The notes below the pieces were generated by a model. The model had not been told where the DNA came from and searched no databases. It was given only the letters and a program-made list of their open reading frames with translations. Positions 10,470 to 12,224 of a DNA stretch of 12,224 nucleotides are shown piece after piece. The DNA is from Thermomucor indicae-seudaticae (taxonomy: Eukaryota; Mucoromycota; Mucoromycetes; Mucorales; Lichtheimiaceae). Made by a program: the position numbers and the translations under genes. The stretch's first letter is position 1. The number at the start of each line of letters is the position of its first letter. The DNA is taken from assembly GCA_000787465.1 (NCBI GenBank), contig JSYX01000809.1, positions 1 through 12,224 on the forward strand, given 5' to 3'.

Positions 10470-10870
10470 ATGAGACGGGTGTAACGAGTCAAAATAGGAC
10501 GACCATGATTGAAACGTGTCAGACACGTGCCTCGAGAAACGGCCGGGTTAGACGAACAGTAAGCTGGCCGGCTAGGCGGCTAAACTGGACGGGCCAGAGC
10601 TATGAACTGAGACACGTCCGAGTCGAAGATAAACGGGATGTGTCCGGTATTCCTGATATTATCATATAATCAGATTGACGAACGCATGGGACCGATGAAC
10701 GTCCGTGGGCTCGCTGTTACCCATCCAGATAGCTTCCACTGACACGTACCTTCTCGTAGGGTTCCTGGCAGGACGGGTCGGACAGGTGAGACGGGGTAAG
10801 GGCCAAAACGATAACTGGTACGGATTAAAAATAAATGGAAAGGAAGGACGGGCCAGGCCGAGACCCGTCC
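10470..10870. repeat. G/C-rich block of dispersed GACGGG and GACACGT words
   Basis: GACGGG occurs at 10474, 10588, 10772, 10790 and 10847, and inverted (CCCGTC) at 10864. GACACGT occurs at 10522, 10611 and 10741, and inverted at 10514, forming the perfect palindrome acgtgtc-a-gacacgt (10514-10528). GGACGGG…CCCGTCC at 10846-10870 forms a weak hairpin. The block is much richer in G/C than its surroundings and abuts the 3' end of the dead kinase. It looks like a degenerate repeat-family copy, since no terminal repeats or coding region were found. Confidence 0.5.
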
Positions 10871-10883
10871 CAATTGCGAACAC

Positions 10884-11779
10884 TATGAGCGGGGCGAGAC
10901 AGAAGATCGTGCAAGCACGACTCAAAAACAGCTCCTCGAGAAGTTCAGCCGCCATCGGCAGTTCGTCAACGTTCAACGACAGAAAGTTATCCAAGGAACC
11001 TCGAAGTGCTTTTCCGCACGTGCAACAACACACCCATCGTCCAATAACGTCCTTTATACAGCGAGCCTTATCGATCCTAGGCTGGTTACGAAACCCTACT
11101 ATCATCCAATGGTAAGCATTGCCAAGCTCCAGATGTCGACTTTTGATCCGTATTCCTTGCGTGTCACAATTTCGGGGGCCATCTAGACTTGGCGCAACAA
11201 CGACAAATAAATATATGTTCCTCAAGTCATCCGCAACTCCATCGCTCGACAGCCATTACGTAGCCAGCAGGGTGACACCAACCACAGTAGTACGCTTCGA
11301 GTTTGTATCATGAAAATGAGCGCATAAACCAATATCAGCTATAGAGGAGAATATCGGAGTAAGTTTCAACTTTTTTCTTTTCATATTGCCTCTTCACACA
11401 AGATACTTACTGATTTTGACATTTCCATTCATGCTTAGAAGTATATTGTCACCTTTGATATCGTGGTGTACTATTCCGTTAGCATGCGAACAGGAAAGAC
11501 CAGCCACGACTTCCTTGCACACCGCAGCAATATGCTTATTCAACCTGAAACTGTGCATAATAATGTCCAACCAATATCGACAGTCCGTATACTCCATAAT
11601 GACATACAGATCTTCTCTCTATGTACGAAGAGATATAGTCTACAATTTTCTTATAACGCAATACCTTCATGGCTAAATTTTCGTTGACGATTACTTCCTG
11701 CTTCTCACATTTACTCGCTTGATTGCAACTGAAAGTTAATAACTTTCTAAGCACGCTGTAGAAACATCACCAGATGACA
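10884..11779 (-). pseudogene. Unprocessed pseudogene of a PAK/Ste20-type protein kinase
   Basis: All parts of a PAK-family kinase domain appear in order on the minus strand but broken. From an acceptor at 11780: SSGDVSTACLESY, an in-frame TAA (11736-11738), then LSVAIKRVNV with the VAIK lysine (11718-11729). After a frame change near 11705: KQEVIVNENLAMK…IVDYISSYIER. After another near 11609-11618: YVIMEYTDC…DIIMHS, then AAVCKEVVAGL…GIVHHDIKGDNILLSMNG and VKI. A 72-nt intron (11339-11410, gtaagt…ctatag) with intact ends joins to TDIGLCAHF…SKRTTVVG. MAPEIVTRKEYGSKVDIWSL follows at 11123-11182, and the C-lobe end NVDELPMAAELLEELFLSRA…LAPLI lies at 10884-10997. The family normally has HRD and DFG. 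Here they are HHD and DIG, the glycine loop is damaged and several frames are shifted, so no active kinase can be made. Retained introns show a genomic duplicate or decayed gene, not a retrocopy. The VCKEV…GIVH(R)DIKSDNVLLS type of match points to Ste20/Cla4. Confidence 0.88.
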
Positions 11780-11795
11780 CTGTAGGAAAATTTTT

Positions 11796-11888
11796 GTTAA
11801 TTCTGGTTGAATCTAGTTGAATCTTGTTAAATCTGGTTGTGAAAGAATCCAGCTTGTGACCTCCGGTTAATTCTGGTGAAATCTGGTT
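11796..11888. repeat. Imperfect ~10-bp tandem repeats
   Basis: From 11796 the sequence runs gttaattctgg-ttgaatctag-ttgaatcttg-ttaaatctgg-tt, about four units of 10-11 bases. A second small cluster, gttaattctggtgaaatctggtt, lies at 11866-11888. The 12-mer gttaattctggt is identical in both. The repeats lie upstream of the kinase-domain relic, where a linker or intron of the ancestral gene would be. Confidence 0.65.
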
Positions 11889-11985
11889 CTTCTTCTCATC
11901 ATTCCGGAAACTGCTCATATTAAACAAATGTTCAAGTCCGTAAGGTACAAATATCTCGATATTTATTAGTACTTCTTATTCTATT

Positions 11986-12224
11986 CTAAAGTTTTGACGT
12001 ATCTCCCACATCGACTTTTCCCGGAATCATACCAGGGTAAATATAATATACGCGATTTGTGAAGCGAGATGACTTAATTGTACCAGCAAACGAAAGAATC
12101 TTGTCAGCATCTGTGATATACAGCATTTTGTCTGCGTTCTCAGAGGCGTAGGGTACCTTTTGAACTGTCAATCGCACATTTTTAGTCAATTCAACCAAAG
12201 CCAGAATGCGGTGATCGTCTTGAA
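11986..12224 (-). pseudogene. Partial open segment, possible PH/CRIB relic of the kinase
   Basis: The frame enters from beyond the window end and reads HRILALVELTKNVRLTVQKV, then YASENADKMLYITDADKILS, then RVYYIYPGMIPGKVDVGDTS, and stops at 11986-11988. The strand and position, about 200 bases upstream of the kinase-domain relic, fit the N-terminal half of a Cla4-type PAK, which has a PH domain followed directly by a CRIB motif. A β-strand-like L.LVEL…V…VPY followed by …IY…M…KVDVGD is compatible with a degraded PH end and (H)KVHVGFD. A gtatga donor (in ccctggtatga) with a tactaa branch-like site downstream is also present. The match is weak, and it could be an unrelated gene end cut by the window. 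Confidence 0.3.

Noticed and set aside
10662..11225. 187-codon open frame on the minus strand taken as one gene
   Set aside because: Only its middle part (10884-10997) matches the PAK C-lobe. The preceding MAPE…DIWSL block is in another frame and its tail reads through the G/C-rich repeat block, so it is a pseudogene by-product.

Overview
This is nuclear DNA from a filamentous fungus, most likely an early-diverging one (Mucoromycota-like). Four intact housekeeping genes are present. Each is split by short GT-AG introns, mostly 53-85 nt, some with a TACTAAC-like branch site (for example 'gtactaac' before exon 2 of the Rab gene). The combination of a bona fide Rab2 GTPase (missing from budding and fission yeast), a fungal-length HIS1, and intron-rich genes at this density supports the placement. 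The exact genus cannot be read from the sequence.

Layout. 1-1049: no recognisable gene. 1050-2025 (+): a decayed, frameshifted gene of an unnamed coiled-coil family, containing a perfect 41-nt hairpin. 2344-3708 (-): a complete ten-exon Rab2 GTPase (212 aa) with exons of only 11 and 16 nt. 3709-4692: a divergent intergenic region. 4693-5861 (+): proteasome lid subunit Rpn8/PSMD7 (four exons, 323 aa). 6210-6317 (+): a possible fragment of the SNARE Bet1. 6379-7435 (+): ribosomal protein eS6/RPS6 (three exons, 241 aa). 8017-9047 (+): HIS1, ATP phosphoribosyltransferase (three exons with a 12-nt middle exon, 297 aa). 9048-10440: mostly non-coding, with two weak relic-like coding stretches. 10470-10870: a G/C-rich block of repeated GACGGG and GACACGT words. 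10884-11779 (-): an unprocessed pseudogene of a PAK-type (Ste20/Cla4) kinase, with frameshifts, an in-frame stop and lost catalytic residues. 11986-12224 (-): an open segment running off the window that may be the PH/CRIB part of the same dead kinase.

The intact genes share no pathway: vesicle tethering at the Golgi, protein degradation, translation and histidine synthesis. They are typical isolated eukaryotic units with their own promoters and poly(A) signals. The unusual content is the density of microexons and the number of decayed gene copies between the housekeeping genes. I did not find a new multi-gene system.
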